From Panulirus ornatus (Eukaryota; Arthropoda; Malacostraca; Decapoda; Palinuridae): 64,000 nucleotides of DNA. The notes under the pieces were generated by a model. That model made no database searches. It worked only from the letters and a program-made list of their open reading frames with translations, and was not told where the DNA came from. The stretch is taken from the NCBI RefSeq assembly GCF_036320965.1, contig NC_092228.1, positions 20,962,503-21,026,502 on the forward strand, in the 5' to 3' direction. Both the position numbers and the translations under genes were made by a program. The first letter of the stretch is position 1. The number at the start of each line of letters is the position of its first letter. This document shows positions 46,560-57,825 of the stretch, in pieces.

Positions 46560-48033
46560 ATTACTGTATCCTGTGTACGACCTTCTCCACCACCAGTCAC
46601 TGTATCCTGTATACGACCCTTACTATCAGTCACTGTATCCTGTATACGACCCTTACTATCAGTCACTGTATCCTCTATACGACCCTTATTATCAGTCACT
46701 GTATCCTGTATACGACCCTTACTATCAGTCACTGTATCCTGTATACGACCCTTACTATAAGTCACTGTATCTTGTATACGACCCATACTATCAGTCACTG
46801 TATCCTGTATACGACCCTTACTATCAGTCACTGTATCCTGTATACGACCCCTACTATCAGTCACTGTATCCTGTATACGACCCTTACTATCAGACACTGT
46901 ATCCTGTATACGACCCCTACTATCAGTCACTGTATCCTGTGTACGACCTTCTCCACCACCAGTCACTGTATCCTGTATACGACCCTTACTATCAGTCACT
47001 GTATCTTGTATACGACCCCTACTATCAGTCACTGTATCCTGTATACGACCCTTACTATTAGTCACTGTATCCTGTATACGACCCTTCCTATCAGTCACTG
47101 TATCCTGTATACGACTCACACTATCAGTCACTGTATCTTGTATACGACCCTTACTATCAGTCACTGTATCCTGTATACGACCCTTACTATCAGTCACTAT
47201 ATCCTGTATACGACCCTTACTATCAGTCACTGTATCTTGTATACGACCCTTACTATCAGTCACTATATCCTGTATACGACCCTTACTATCAGTCACTGTA
47301 TCCTGTATACGACCCATATTATCAGTCACTGTATCTTGTATACGACCCTGACTATCAGTCACTGTATCTTGTATACGACCCATACTATCAGTCACTGTAT
47401 CCTGTATACGACCCTTACTATCAGTCACTGTATCCTGTAAACGACCCATACTATCAGTCACTGTATCTTCAACACGACCCATACCATCAGTCACTGTATC
47501 CTGTATACGACCCATATTATCAGTCACTGTATCGTGTATACGACCCTTACTATCAGTCACTGTATCCTATATACGACCTTTCCTACCAGTCACTATATCC
47601 TGTATACGACTCATACTATCAGTCACTGTATCCTGTATACGACTCACACTATCAGTCACTGTATCTTGTATACGACCCTTACTATCAGTCACTGTATCCT
47701 GTATACGACCCTTATTATCAGTCACTGTATCTTGTATACGACCCTTACTATCAGTCACTGTATCTTGTATACGACCCTTACTATCAGTCACTGTATCTTG
47801 CATACGACCCTTACTATAAGTCACTGTATCCTGTATACGACCCTTACTATCAGTCACTGTATCCTGTATACGACTCACACTATCAGTCACTGTATCTTGT
47901 ATACGACCCTTACTATCAGTCACTGTATCCTGTATACGACCCTTACTATCAGTCACTGTATCCTGTATACGACCCTTACTATCAGTCACTGTATCCTGTA
48001 TACGACCCTTCCTACCAGTCACTGTATCCTGTA
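46560..48033. repeat. 33-bp minisatellite, ~44 copies
   Basis: Units contain actgtatcctgtatacgacc and cttactatcagtc. Because 33 is a multiple of three and stops are absent, both strands stay open: plus frames read YPVYDPYYQSL and CILYTTLTISH, and the minus frame reads GRIQDTVTDSK for up to 340 codons. All are repeat artefacts. Confidence 0.97.
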
Positions 48034-48096
48034 TAATCCTTCCACATCACCACACAACTGTGTCTCTCATAGTCTCATCCAAGTCTCCCTCAGCGA

Positions 48097-48114
48097 CCCC
48101 CCCCCCCCCCCCCC
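48097..48114. repeat. poly(C) run, ~18 C
   Basis: Uninterrupted C run after the 33-bp array. Confidence 0.9.
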
Positions 48115-48465
48115 GGCTCACGACACACCGTGTCAAAGGCTTTCCGGGGTGGCTAGGCATGGCCGGGGATCCTCCCCTGGTGTATAATTACCCGACCCCC
48201 GGACATCAAAGTGTGTGTGTGTCCCTCATTCAAAAGCCATACAATACACTTGAACTCGGCCCTCGGTTCTAGAATGGCCTTGTTAGCGGGTCATTCTGGC
48301 GCTCCGTCAACATTGATGCAGTGTGATCATGTGGACATGTGGTGATATCTGGTGGCTCGTGTCTTGTTACTGATGTCATATAATGGAAGACTATCATATA
48401 TTGAGTTAGGTCTTTCGAATGGCGATAGAACTTGGCTTATTGCACTCTCACAAAATGTCGTTACG

Positions 48466-48466
<1 letters not shown>
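48115..48466. other. Unique stretch
   Basis: Non-repetitive spacer before the (TA)n. No feature recognised. Confidence 0.55.

Positions 48467-48544
<78 letters not shown>
48467..48544. repeat. (TA)n then poly(T)
   Basis: TA run of about 31 units followed by about 15 T. In the opposite orientation this is an A-rich and TA tail on element E. Confidence 0.96.
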
Positions 48545-48660
48545 CTTCTTCATACATATTCGCCATACTCGCCATTTCCCGCGTTAGCGAGGCAGCGTTA
48601 AGAACAGAGGACTGAGCCTAAGAGGGAAAATCTTCACTTTGCCCCCATCCCTGTTCTTGA
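48545..48660 (-). mobile_element. SINE-like element E, partial copy
   Basis: The plus strand reads cgcgttagcgaggcagcg and then taagaacagaggactg, as in the inverted copy at 63.2 kb. Similarity fades after about 48660. Its 3' end abuts T and (TA)n, as in the other copies. Confidence 0.75.
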
Positions 48661-49440
48661 CCTTGTAAAATCCCCGGATGAACGAGGTTGTTGACCCGTA
48701 GTGTAGGTCTTGGTTGACCTGACCTGCACCCCGCAACGTAGACATAAAGGCCCACGCCTCCTCCCGGGCTTCACCCAGCGATGACGTCTCCCAGCACACG
48801 TGAGGGTCGGCCGGCTTCCTCTCCCAGGACCGCCTCCTTCAGGATCTGGGGACGACCGCCTTCATGACCTGACCTCGCCGCCCCTCGTTGAAGGTCAAGG
48901 AGTGGGACACACGACGTGGTTCAGGCATCACGTGATTCCTGAAGGTTCATCTTCCCGGCTGGTATCTGAGATGCCTCATCTCCGACGTCCTCCTTCGGTA
49001 GGATTCGTGTGGGGCTTCGCCTCCGTCAGTCTTGTGGCTGCCAGTCGCTCAGAGCCCCGGCAGGCAGGTGCCACACCTCACCCTAGACTGAAGATCCATG
49101 AAGACCCGGCAGCCACGCGCCTCTCCCATGGGCACCTCCTGCTTCACCTGCTGCATCCACGCCAGCACCGTGGGACTCCTGCCACGCCCGTCGCCCCACA
49201 GCTCACCCTACCTCGCCTGGCCTCTTCCTCCTACCACATTACCCCGGTCTCCAGTGGCTCTTTGATCCTGGTCAGCATCGCGCCTCCGTACATTATCCAA
49301 CACACTACTGTTGATGTTGCTAGTCTTCGTGTTTCTGTATCTCTCCCACCAGTTTCTATGAAGGTGTCCTGGTGTTACCCAGGAACCTTTCTAAAGGCTC
49401 CTGCAGCCCGAGTCTGCACTACCTCCAGCAGTAGGGCAAT
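48584..49440 (-). pseudogene. Candidate decayed coding sequence, unidentified
   Basis: This non-repetitive, fairly GC-rich stretch has overlapping minus-strand open segments in different frames. They are 48946-48839 (HVMPEPRRVSHSLTFNEG...), 48920-48771 (ILKEAVLGEEAGRPSRVLGD) and 48838-48584 (EAREEAWAFMSTLRGAGQ...). Upstream, 49200-49040 holds TVLAWMQQVKQEVPMGEA. The residue mix looks protein-like, and neighbouring frames could be joined by small indels or splicing (gctgg|gtgaag at about 48774). I recognise no family. Against it: a 214-codon plus-strand frame covers the same DNA, and the 3' end lies inside element E. It may be an old repeat instead. Confidence 0.22.
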
Positions 49441-49557
49441 GTAGACTCCTTTGGAGGAAGAGGTTCTTCGACGTTTCTTTTTACTCCCAATGATACAGCG
49501 TCGCCAAAGTTGATTTTTCGAGCGCGGTATAACCTTTACAGGCTGAGCGCGGTACTA

Positions 49558-49558
49558 C

Positions 49559-49599
<41 letters not shown>

Positions 49600-49600
49600 C
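49558..49600. repeat. (CTAT)n microsatellite
   Basis: About ten ctat units. Confidence 0.96.
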
Positions 49601-49729
49601 CCATCTATCAAACATCCCCAAGTGGAGAGGGCACCGCTGGGTCGGCCTTCAGACACAGCAGCAGATGGTAACTGGTGGCCTCACGTGAAACACGGTCATT
49701 ACAGATGGTGGCGGGTCACGCTGTCCTGG

Positions 49730-49732
<3 letters not shown>

Positions 49733-49786
<54 letters not shown>
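49733..49786. repeat. (GA)n microsatellite
   Basis: Perfect GA run of about 26 units. Confidence 0.97.
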
Positions 49787-49787
<1 letters not shown>

Positions 49788-49894
49788 AGCGGGGGTGATT
49801 ATCGACGAGGGAGAGTCTCGTCACCGGCCGTCCGGCAATGATGGGGAGACGAGAGCTGTCGCCCAGATGGGGAGAAACTGCAGTAAAGAGGAGG

Positions 49895-50380
49895 GTCGAG
49901 GAGGAGGAGGGGTGGAAGGAGGGAGGGATAGAAGGAGGGAAGACAGAAGGAAGTATGGATACAAAGAGGGAGGGGTAGAAGGAGGGAAGGATAGAAGGAG
50001 AGGGATAGGAGGGAGGGATCGAAGGAGGGAGGGATAGAAGGAGGGATGGATACAAGGAGGGAGGGGTAGAAGGAGGGAAGGATAGAAGGAGAGGGATAGG
50101 AGGGAGGGATAGAAGGAGGGAGGGATCGAAGGAGGGAGGGATAGGAGGAGGGGAGATAGAAGGAGGGGGGATAGAAGGAGGGATGGATACAAGGAGGGAG
50201 GGGTAGAAGGAGGAAGGATAGAAGGAGAGGGATAGGAGGGAGGGATAGAAGGAGGGAGGGATCGAAGAAGGGAGGGATAGGAGGAGGGGAGATAGAAGGA
50301 GGGGGGGATAGGAGGTATGGATACAAGGAGGGAGGGGTAGAAGGAGGGAAGGATAGAAGGAAAGATGGATAAGGAGACGA
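49895..50380. repeat. Purine-rich minisatellite (gatagaaggagggag)
   Basis: Almost pure A/G on the plus strand, made of gatagaagga, gggaggg and gatacaagga blocks of 12-26 bp. A block of about 130 bp recurs: ggatacaaggagggaggggt is seen near 50048, 50186 and 50320. Minus frames are Ser/Pro/Leu/Tyr-rich and are artefacts. Confidence 0.92.
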
Positions 50381-50570
50381 ACGAAGAGTGGACGAGACAT
50401 AATGACAGAGACGAGAGTAATGGTGATAACTGATGATTATAATAATGACACAAGTAATGTTTCATTATGAAGACATTATAACTACTATTAGTTCTACTAA
50501 TTATCATTATTATCAATATCATCATAATGATTATCACATGAATTATCATAATTGTAATTATCAATGTTTC

Positions 50571-50633
<63 letters not shown>

Positions 50634-50668
50634 GTAATAATAATAATAACAATAATAATAATAACAAC
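50571..50668. repeat. (TAA)n microsatellite
   Basis: About 30 taa triplets with a few tag and aac changes. Confidence 0.96.
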
Positions 50669-51050
50669 CATGGTACCATTTTCTGTGATGAGGGCGTGCC
50701 CTATTTTCCGTGATATACCGCCCGACATACCGTTTTCTCCGGTGAACCTCGTTCTCTTACAAAATAAGTGTCATCCTGGAGGGGTAACTCCACCCTCCCC
50801 TTACATTGTTTCCATCACAGTCATAGCTGACGTGTGGAACACGACAGAATGACGTGGGCAAGGAAGACGAAGCACTTCCCCCTTGTAGCATGTCTGTGCT
50901 CGTGACGTGGCTGACGACCTTGGCTCTCTGGCCAGTGTATATATGGGACATGTGAGGCAGATGTGTGGCCACAGGGTCTGGAAGGCTCCGTCTGCCTTTA
51001 TTATAGACCATAATATGTTTAATAGAAGGAAATCCTCCATGCTGAGGATA
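50669..51050. other. Unique stretch
   Basis: No feature recognised. Minus frames of about 80 codons (50757-51040) show no motif. Confidence 0.5.
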
Positions 51051-51054
51051 AAAA

Positions 51055-51310
51055 AGTAGACAAGTAGACGGGGGATTACCTATAGTAGATGAGAGAGGTT
51101 TCTCTAGTAGATAAGGGGGTATCTACAGTAGACAGGGGAGTATCCATACTAGATAAAGGGTATCTATAGCACACCTTCCTCCACTACCACCACGCCCCTC
51201 CACCCTGGCTACCACACCCTACCTCACCACCACAACTTCCTTCCTCCCTGTCTACGACATCCTTCCTCCTTACTACCACTCCCTCCCACCCTGGCCATTA
51301 CTTCCTGAAC
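51055..51310. repeat. Short gtagac/gtagat repeats, then CTACCACC-rich DNA
   Basis: About four diverged units with agtagatgagg or agtagacggg (to 51165), then degenerate cctaccaccac and cttcctcc strings. Confidence 0.65.
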
Positions 51311-51683
51311 GGCAGATGACATTGCTCAGTGGTTCCAATATACCTCCCCTCAACATATTTCCATATTGCCGACAGAACCTTCCCGCTCATCCATTAAATG
51401 GTTTTCCAATACTAATTCATTCTAGCAGCCACCAAATACTACCCTGTCAAGGAATTGCATGAATTATTGGCAAGGTTGTATGGGGGTTAGTGCTCGTGCG
51501 TCTGGAAACTGCCCAGCCATGTTTACAGACCGGGGATCGATAGACGGACGGAGAGACAGGAAAGAGAAACTAAACGTAGCAGATATAAGACTGTCTGTCG
51601 CTGTCACAAACCACGTCTTACGAATAGATTAGGCTTTGATATAGCCTTCTATACTTACTATTTTGAGTCCAAATGATCGGAGG

Positions 51684-52040
51684 TCAAGGTAAGGGGATGA
51701 CTTTAAGTCTAGATGTGGCTAGGGTTGTAGCTAAATGCATTCTAATGCTTTCTCTAGCACTATAAGTAAGTCCCCCTTCGTCTAGAAGTTTTCTCTCGTT
51801 GTTGAAGTAGCTCTTATCTATGTTTACTCCATGATTTCCGCAGCACATCAGAAATACTGAAATTCTGGCTATATTTATATGATTAAAAAAGGAACCTTCG
51901 TTCAATGATTTTCTCACGTTAATCATCCGCTGATACGCCTGAGCCTCAGGGCTGTATAAAGGAATCGCCGTCCCCATAATCGTATTCAAGAGTGTAATCA
52001 GCTTAGCCCAGAAACGCCCCCTTAGCGACGCACGACACGA
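51684..52040 (-). CDS. Unidentified minus-strand open frame, possible exon
   Basis: An open minus frame runs from at least 52040 to a stop at 51684, with the first internal ATG at 51977. It reads RGRFWAKLITLLNTIMGTA, then NVRKSLNEGSFFNHINIARI, and ends TLATSRLKVIPLP. The DNA is not repetitive, and the composition is mixed and protein-like. I recognise no family. A frame of this size can occur by chance in DNA of this composition. It could be an exon or a remnant of an interspersed element. Confidence 0.22.
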   Translation of the reverse strand, partial: SCRASLRGRFWAKLITLLNTIMGTAIPLYSPEAQAYQRMINVRKSLNEGSFFNHINIARISVFLMCCGNHGVNIDKSYFNNERKLLDEGGLTYSARESIRMHLATTLATSRLKVIPLP

Positions 52041-52605
52041 TCCTCGACCTCCCGCGCTCTTTTGTTTTTTTCCCTCCGCTCTCGCCTTCCGTGTCGTTTA
52101 TTGCTTGGTTGGTTTACGTTTGGGTTCTTCGTTTACATATTTCATGTAATAGTTTTTTCCCGAAATATAAATGAACTTAAGCTGATTAAAGTGAAGATAT
52201 GAACCACATGTAGATATGAAGAGAGGGATGGAAAAGGCTAAAGAAAAGGGGCTAAATATGGGGAGGATCGTAATAGTAATGGTTGGCAACTAGAAAGAAA
52301 AGGGCGGGGTTAGCCAGGCAGGCGCCATGACGGTAGTGCATCCGTCTGTCAACACTGTGGGAGGTAGATGACACGTAGGGCATCAGTGCACAATTATATC
52401 ACTCATTTGGCAGCCAAGACGAGGCCGTCAGAGGCGAGTGGGTGGTGGTGGTGGGCACACAGTGTCGGAACGGCCGATGTCGACACACAGCATCTGACTC
52501 AGTAATTTGTCACCTTCCCGCTCAGAGATAAATTATGAGAGATGGCTTGAGCGGCCGCCCGCCCTCACCAGAATGACTGGGGGAAAAAAAACTTGAGAAA
52601 GTTCC
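52040..52605. other. Unique spacer between the two minus-strand candidates
   Basis: Non-repetitive DNA. If the flanking open frames are exons, this would be an intron. No branch point or acceptor is convincing by eye. Confidence 0.4.
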
Positions 52606-52890
52606 TCACGTTTGAGTTGTACGAAACTTTAGTTTCTCATTAAAGTTATTATTTTCTATTTTCTTTAGGTAGGAACACTCACCCATAGGATACATGGCAG
52701 CTCCTGTATTGTTGACACTCGTCCGGCCTATGCCTACGTGTATCTTTTTCTCCGGCAACGAATATTCCAATTCTGGCACCTCTAACTCACAACTTAGGTT
52801 CATGTGGGCAGCGTGACCACATGAACATCTGCTGTGATCACGTAACACCGTTGGTAGAGATGTGATCCCCACGAGACAGCAAAGAACTTA
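52606..52890 (-). CDS. Unidentified minus-strand open frame with donor-like site
   Basis: The minus frame contains DHSRCSCGHAAHMNLSC and EVPELEYSLPEKKIHVGIGR, followed by TGAAMYPMG. After that, a strong splice-donor match atgg|gtgagt lies at 52683/52682. There is no ATG near the 5' edge, so it would be an internal exon. The frame also reads through the donor for 25 codons to a stop at 52606. It lies about 570 bp upstream, on the same strand, of the open frame at 51.7-52.0 kb. No family is recognised. On the plus strand a ttttctttag acceptor-like string lies at about 52659-52668. Confidence 0.22.
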
Positions 52891-53870
52891 ATTAACGTAA
52901 CTACGCTATACGTCACAATGCTACGCTCTAACGATGGCATCAAACGATTTGTAAAAGCCTCATCGTATAGAAATCAGAGCAGTAGTTTGATGTAGATATT
53001 TATTGTGAATTGCTCTATGCTAAGTGGATAAACTAGCTAACTATCTGTTCATCTATCACCATTACACCATTTGCAGCGGCCATGTGGGTGGTGCAAGTAC
53101 ACAACGCCTTTGAACATAACTTACACACACACACACACATCTGTAACCTACACTTCTCCTGTTTAAGTAAAACGTCAGCGTCACTTATATAAGTAATTCT
53201 CACTCCTCCACTTTGTACAATTAAGTTGATTTATCGTGCGATACTTACGTCTTCATTCTTTAATGACCATTCAAATCTATGATTATATAAATTCGTGTCT
53301 AAGACACACCTGTTCTCCATCAGTATTCTAATATGGTTTCATCTACCTATTCTTTTTTATATTCTTTCGTAGCCATCATTCACATACCGGTCCTCCTGTG
53401 CGTCACCCGCTGCACGGAATTCTGTCCTTGATCTCCCTCACTTGTTTCCCTCGAGATGCACCACCTCCTTACCATAATCCTCCACTTCCTCTGTATCAGT
53501 CATTTGCATCAGCACATTCCACCGCTCCACCTACATCACCACTGTCACTACCATCTTGCGGCGGTATATCCAATATTTATCCCATATTTTCCCCACTCTC
53601 TCAGTCGTTTCCTACTCTGGTTTATTCTGTTTTACGTCTTATTTCCTCATCCGTATTTTTCGCAGTCTACTCCATCCTTTAGCACTTCTTCGTTTCTCTT
53701 TGATTAATAGATTTCATTTCTTTTTTTTTTTAACTTGTCATCAACACTCTATTATGTCCTCATATCTCCATTCTTGCAATATCATCTTTAACTATATATT
53801 TAGTGAATTACCCGTATTATATATGTATTTCCTGTATCTTCCATGTCCCAATCCTTATTCTATCTAATGT
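52891..53870. other. Unique AT-rich stretch
   Basis: No repeat. From 53400 to 53700 the plus strand is pyrimidine-rich and open for about 80-100 codons in two frames (Leu/His/Ser-rich). I see no motif. Confidence 0.5.
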
Positions 53871-53871
53871 A

Positions 53872-54000
53872 CATGAACACAGTGCAGTGAGCGCGCACTT
53901 TCACACAACACATGATGCCCTCCGACAGTAGGATTCGAACCGTTACTATTTGCACGGTAGGTAGGGACGCAAATACTACGCTATCTTTTGTCTCTTCTTA
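53872..54000 (-). mobile_element. tRNA-derived SINE, family B, copy 2
   Basis: On the minus strand, gatagcgtagtatttgcg (A-box-like, starting near 53988) is followed by ggttcgaatcctactg (B box, plus 53929-53944). Then comes a body ending gtgcgcgctcactgcac. The copy at 13.4 kb shares the B box and the gcgcgctcac-type body. The T-arm does not pair well, so this is not a functional tRNA gene. Confidence 0.6.
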
Positions 54001-54208
54001 TCCATCTTTTGTTGGGTATTTTCCATTCCCTGGTGTTATTTCTCTTGTTCAGCGTGTTTATTCTCCTGTTCCCGTGTGTTAGCTGATGTTGTCTAAACGT
54101 CTACGTTTTCTGTTCCTTGCATGTATCCGCTTCCGTTTTCCAACTGCTTGGCCCGGATGGAACAGATCTTCCTCTGTTGCTCTTATCAGAAACTCTACTG
54201 GATCCCGC

Positions 54209-54209
<1 letters not shown>

Positions 54210-54260
<51 letters not shown>
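54210..54260. repeat. (GT)n microsatellite
   Basis: Perfect GT run of about 25 units. Confidence 0.97.
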
Positions 54261-54263
<3 letters not shown>

Positions 54264-54955
54264 AATCATGATTCTGGTGTACTTTTACTCGGAACTCACT
54301 TTTATAATCGCGTATTAATCAATGAGCGGAGTAATCTCTGGCCGGCAGTACGACGGGGCGCCGCAGGGAGGCGCTGACGAATAGTAACAACGACTAGTGT
54401 TTGTCTGCGTTCGTACGGGGTTACATAAGAGAGGTAATTACATGATGCTTTGAAGTTAATTTAGGAGCTTGTCATCTATGACATGATGGTAAGAGAGAAA
54501 ATGAGAGTGATTTATGTATAATTAATGCAAATATATGGGACAGAAAGTGTCTAAGATAATTATCTGAAGAACAGAATAAATGAGCATGGAAACCATATAA
54601 CAAGACGTATTTGCAAATGCGTTAACGTATTTCAAAACGCATGATTTGGATTCCATTACCGAACAGTGTTTCTTTTTAGGGAATGTTTGGCTTACGAAAT
54701 AGAGCTGAGGATAATTTGAACGGAATATATACTCAAATAACGTCCAGGAAACGATCGTAAAAATGTGGAGGGAAAATAAAAACCTCGGAGGAAACAATGG
54801 CAACACAGCGGTGGGTGGAGAGCGTTCTCAGTGGGGTGGGTGGCGGGGGTGGGCAAGTGGGTTTTAGGTGGGTGAGTAGTGGGCGGTGCTTGGCCTCACA
54901 GACCATACGGGCCATGTGAATCCTCACGTGACCATCACACCATGAACCAAGGATG

Positions 54956-54957
<2 letters not shown>
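54261..54957. other. Unique AT-rich stretch
   Basis: No feature recognised. A minus frame of about 94 codons (54522-54806) has no motif. Confidence 0.5.

Positions 54958-55029
<72 letters not shown>
54958..55029. repeat. (CT)n microsatellite
   Basis: Perfect CT run of about 35 units. Confidence 0.97.
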
Positions 55030-55031
<2 letters not shown>

Positions 55032-55124
55032 GTAACGCATGACAACAAGCACCGTAAAACGACCCTTAATTTCTTGACTCTTACCATTCTACGGTGAGCG
55101 CTACGCGTTAGTCCTGTCTGATGG

Positions 55125-56325
55125 CAGAATCTCCCGCATCTAACTTAGCCTCTTCATGTGACGTGGTACCCACCAGTTGATGTGGCTCCCTCAGCTGACT
55201 TAGCCTCTTCATGTGACGTGGTACCCACCAGTTGATGTGGCTCCCTCAGCTAACTTAGCCTCTTCATGTGACGTGGTACCCACCAGTTGATGTGGCTCCC
55301 TCAGCTGACTTAGCCTCTTCATGTGACGTGGTACCCACCAGTTGATGTGGCTCCCTCAGCTGACTTAGCCTCTTCATGAGACGTGGCTCCCTCAGCTAAC
55401 TTAGCCTCTTAATGTGACGTGATACCCACCAGTTGACGTGGCTCCCTCAGCTAACTTAGCCTCTTCATGAGACATGGCTCCCTCAGCTAACTTAGCCTCT
55501 TAATGTGACGTGATACCCACCAGTTGACGTGGCTCCCTCAGCTAACTTAGCCTCTTCATGTGACGTGGCTCCCTAAGCTAACTTAGCCTCTTCATGTGAC
55601 GTGGCTCCCTCAGCTAACTTAGCCTCTTCATGTGACGTGGTACCCACCAGTTGACGTGGCTCCTTCAGCTAACTTAGCCTCTTCATGTGACGTGGCTCCC
55701 TCAGCTAACTTAGCCTCTTCATGTGACGTGGCTCCCTCAGCTAACTTAGCCTCTTCGTGCGACGTGGCACCCACCAGTTGACGTGGCTCCCTCAGCTAAC
55801 TTAGCCTCTTCGTGCGAAGTGGTACCCACCAGTTGACGTGGCTCCCTCAGCTAACTTAGCCTCTTCATGTGACGTGGCTCCCTCAGCTAACTTAGCCTCT
55901 TCGTGCGACGTGGTACCCACAAGTTGACGTGGCTCCCTCAGCTAACTTAGCCTCTTCATATGACGTGGCTCCCTCAGCTAACTTAGCCTCTTCGTGCGAC
56001 GTGGTACCCACCAGTTGACGTGGCTCCCTCAGCTAACTTAGCCTCTTCATATGACGTGGCTCCCTCAGCTAACTTAGCCTCTTCGTGTGACGTGGTACCC
56101 ACCAGTTGACGTGGCTCCCTCAGCTAACTTAGCCTCTTCGTGTGACGTGATACCCACCAGTTGACGTGGCTCCCTCAGCTAAGGTAGCCTCTTCGTGCGA
56201 CGTGGCACCCACCAGTTGACGTGGCTCCCTCAGCTAACTTAGCCTCTTCATGTGACGTGATACCCACCAGTTGACGTGGCTCCCTCAGCTAACGTAGCCT
56301 CTTCATGTGACGTAGTACACCTCTC
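55125..56325. repeat. Mixed 55-bp / 36-bp minisatellite, ~27 units
   Basis: Long units read ttagcctcttcatgtgacgt, ggtacccaccagttgacgtg, gctccctcagctaac. Short units skip a 19-bp piece, so tgacgtgg joins directly to ctccctcag. The skipped piece is flanked by gacgtgg on both sides, which points to deletion or slippage between these short repeats. Early units have agttgatgtgg; later units have agttgacgtgg. Confidence 0.95.
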
Positions 56326-56692
56326 CCTCTTCTCTCAGTTGAAGTGGTGTCCTCAGTCTGTATGAGAGCCACAGTTGACGTGGGGAGGAGGCAATGGTGT
56401 GGCTGGCGGTGGGCTACATCAAGAGGAGTTACCAACCCCTGCAAGGGTCTCCATCTCCCTTCAATGGTCGAGGAGAAAAGGGAGTAAAATGGGGTACATA
56501 AGGAAGGTTAGAGGGAGGATGAATGGCGTCTTTGCCACTGCTGCTCTTGGTTATGTACAGATCTGCCATGCGTCTTGCTCTTTCTATCTCTTTCTCAGTC
56601 TATGTCTGTCTATCTTTCTCTGTGTGTGACCTCCTCTTCACATATCGTCGGCTGTGCCTCAAAGGCAAAGCTTCCGTCCTTTTACTCCCCTC
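56326..56692. other. Unique stretch
   Basis: No feature recognised. Plus-strand open frames here run into the next (CT)n. Confidence 0.5.

Positions 56693-56761
<69 letters not shown>
56693..56761. repeat. (CT)n microsatellite
   Basis: Perfect CT run of about 34 units, followed by a short CA run (56783-56795). Confidence 0.97.
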
Positions 56762-56763
<2 letters not shown>

Positions 56764-56899
56764 CTACACCAATTATACTCCCACACACACACACACGTAC
56801 ACACGCCATACATACCCTCCCCTCTCCCCTTCCATCCCTGAGGTAAATCATCCAATTTGAACCAATCGCGCCTCCTGCTGCGACAGCTTCTACGCCACA

Positions 56900-57037
56900 C
56901 CCACGAAATACACCCGGGGCCCCCCACCTGTGTGCACGAATATACCCGGGGCCCCCCGCCTGTGTGCACGAAAGCACGAAAGCGCCCGGGGAGGGGGGAG
57001 GGGGGTCATGTTACCCACTCACTCCCCCCCCCCCCCC
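56900..57037. repeat. Short GC-rich duplication and poly(C)
   Basis: Two copies of a ~35-bp piece with acccggggcccccc and cctgtgtgcacgaa, then G-rich DNA and a run of 14 C (57024-57037). Confidence 0.85.
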
Positions 57038-57825
57038 GGCCTGGGTGTGGCCAAGGGTAAAAAAGTGGCGCGAACATGAGTGAGTCATCTTCGTGCTGGG
57101 GCGCGTTCGCTACGACAGGTTAACTTGGCTCAATTTCGTCCGCGTTCAACACTCTCATTTCTCCAGCGCTTTCATCGCCAGCGCGAGGCCAGCAGGCTCA
57201 GGGCAAGCATGTCACCCACTGTCTTCACTCACGCGAGATATCTACTTAAAAACGTGGCAGATTTACTTATAAAGATCTACTTCTTGCGTTTAATCAGTGG
57301 AGAGACTAAAGATTTGTCTGTGATGTCAACAACAAACAAAAGAGGATCGATCCCACCTCAGGAGAGGATTCTCAATGGATGTGTCTTGTGGTGGCGGTGG
57401 TGTGGAAGGCGTCCCGAAGCCGCCTGGTGTTTAAAGGCAATTTAAGCCTATAAACTTGGGCTTGACTCACCGTCTGCTGCCCCTGGCAGACTCAAGGTTT
57501 GGTCTCTTATACCCCGGGTGGGTCCCCAGTACTTATGGCCTTGGGGCATTGTCTGGAGTCTTCTTTATAGATACGTAATTGGAAGAGAAACACGTGATAC
57601 GACAGATGCATCCAAGTGTTAAAGGCACTTTATGGTACAGTGATGCACCACGGTACTGTACCGCATCGTGGTACTGTACCACTGGCCAATGTTCGTACCC
57701 TTAACAGATATTTTAACCTTCCTTAATATTTAGACGAAATCTATTAATCTGTAGTTTAACTGTATGGTGTTGTAACTTGACTGACGACCCTGTACTGCAG
57801 TACCTGCACACTTCTCGATCACCTG
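57038..57825. other. Unique stretch with a plus-strand open frame
   Basis: A plus frame from 57080 to 57445 (121 codons) has no ATG at its start and no recognised motif. The ATG at 57076 opens a different frame of 15 codons. Short ggtactgtacc palindromes appear at 57653-57680, before the next array. Confidence 0.45.

Noticed and set aside
46538..48187. Long frames on both strands across the 33-bp array (SLYPVYDPYYQ, GRIQDTVTDSK)
   Set aside because: Opposite strands and two plus frames are all open, as expected from a 33-bp stop-free unit and not from a gene.
53925..53990. Possible tRNA gene on the minus strand
   Set aside because: The B box is good, but the T arm does not pair and the acceptor ends do not match. 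It shares its body with the 13.4-kb copy, so it is a SINE.
57080..57445. 121-codon plus-strand frame as a gene
   Set aside because: There is no ATG at its start, no domain, and no splice context that improves it. Kept only as an open frame in an otherwise unique stretch.
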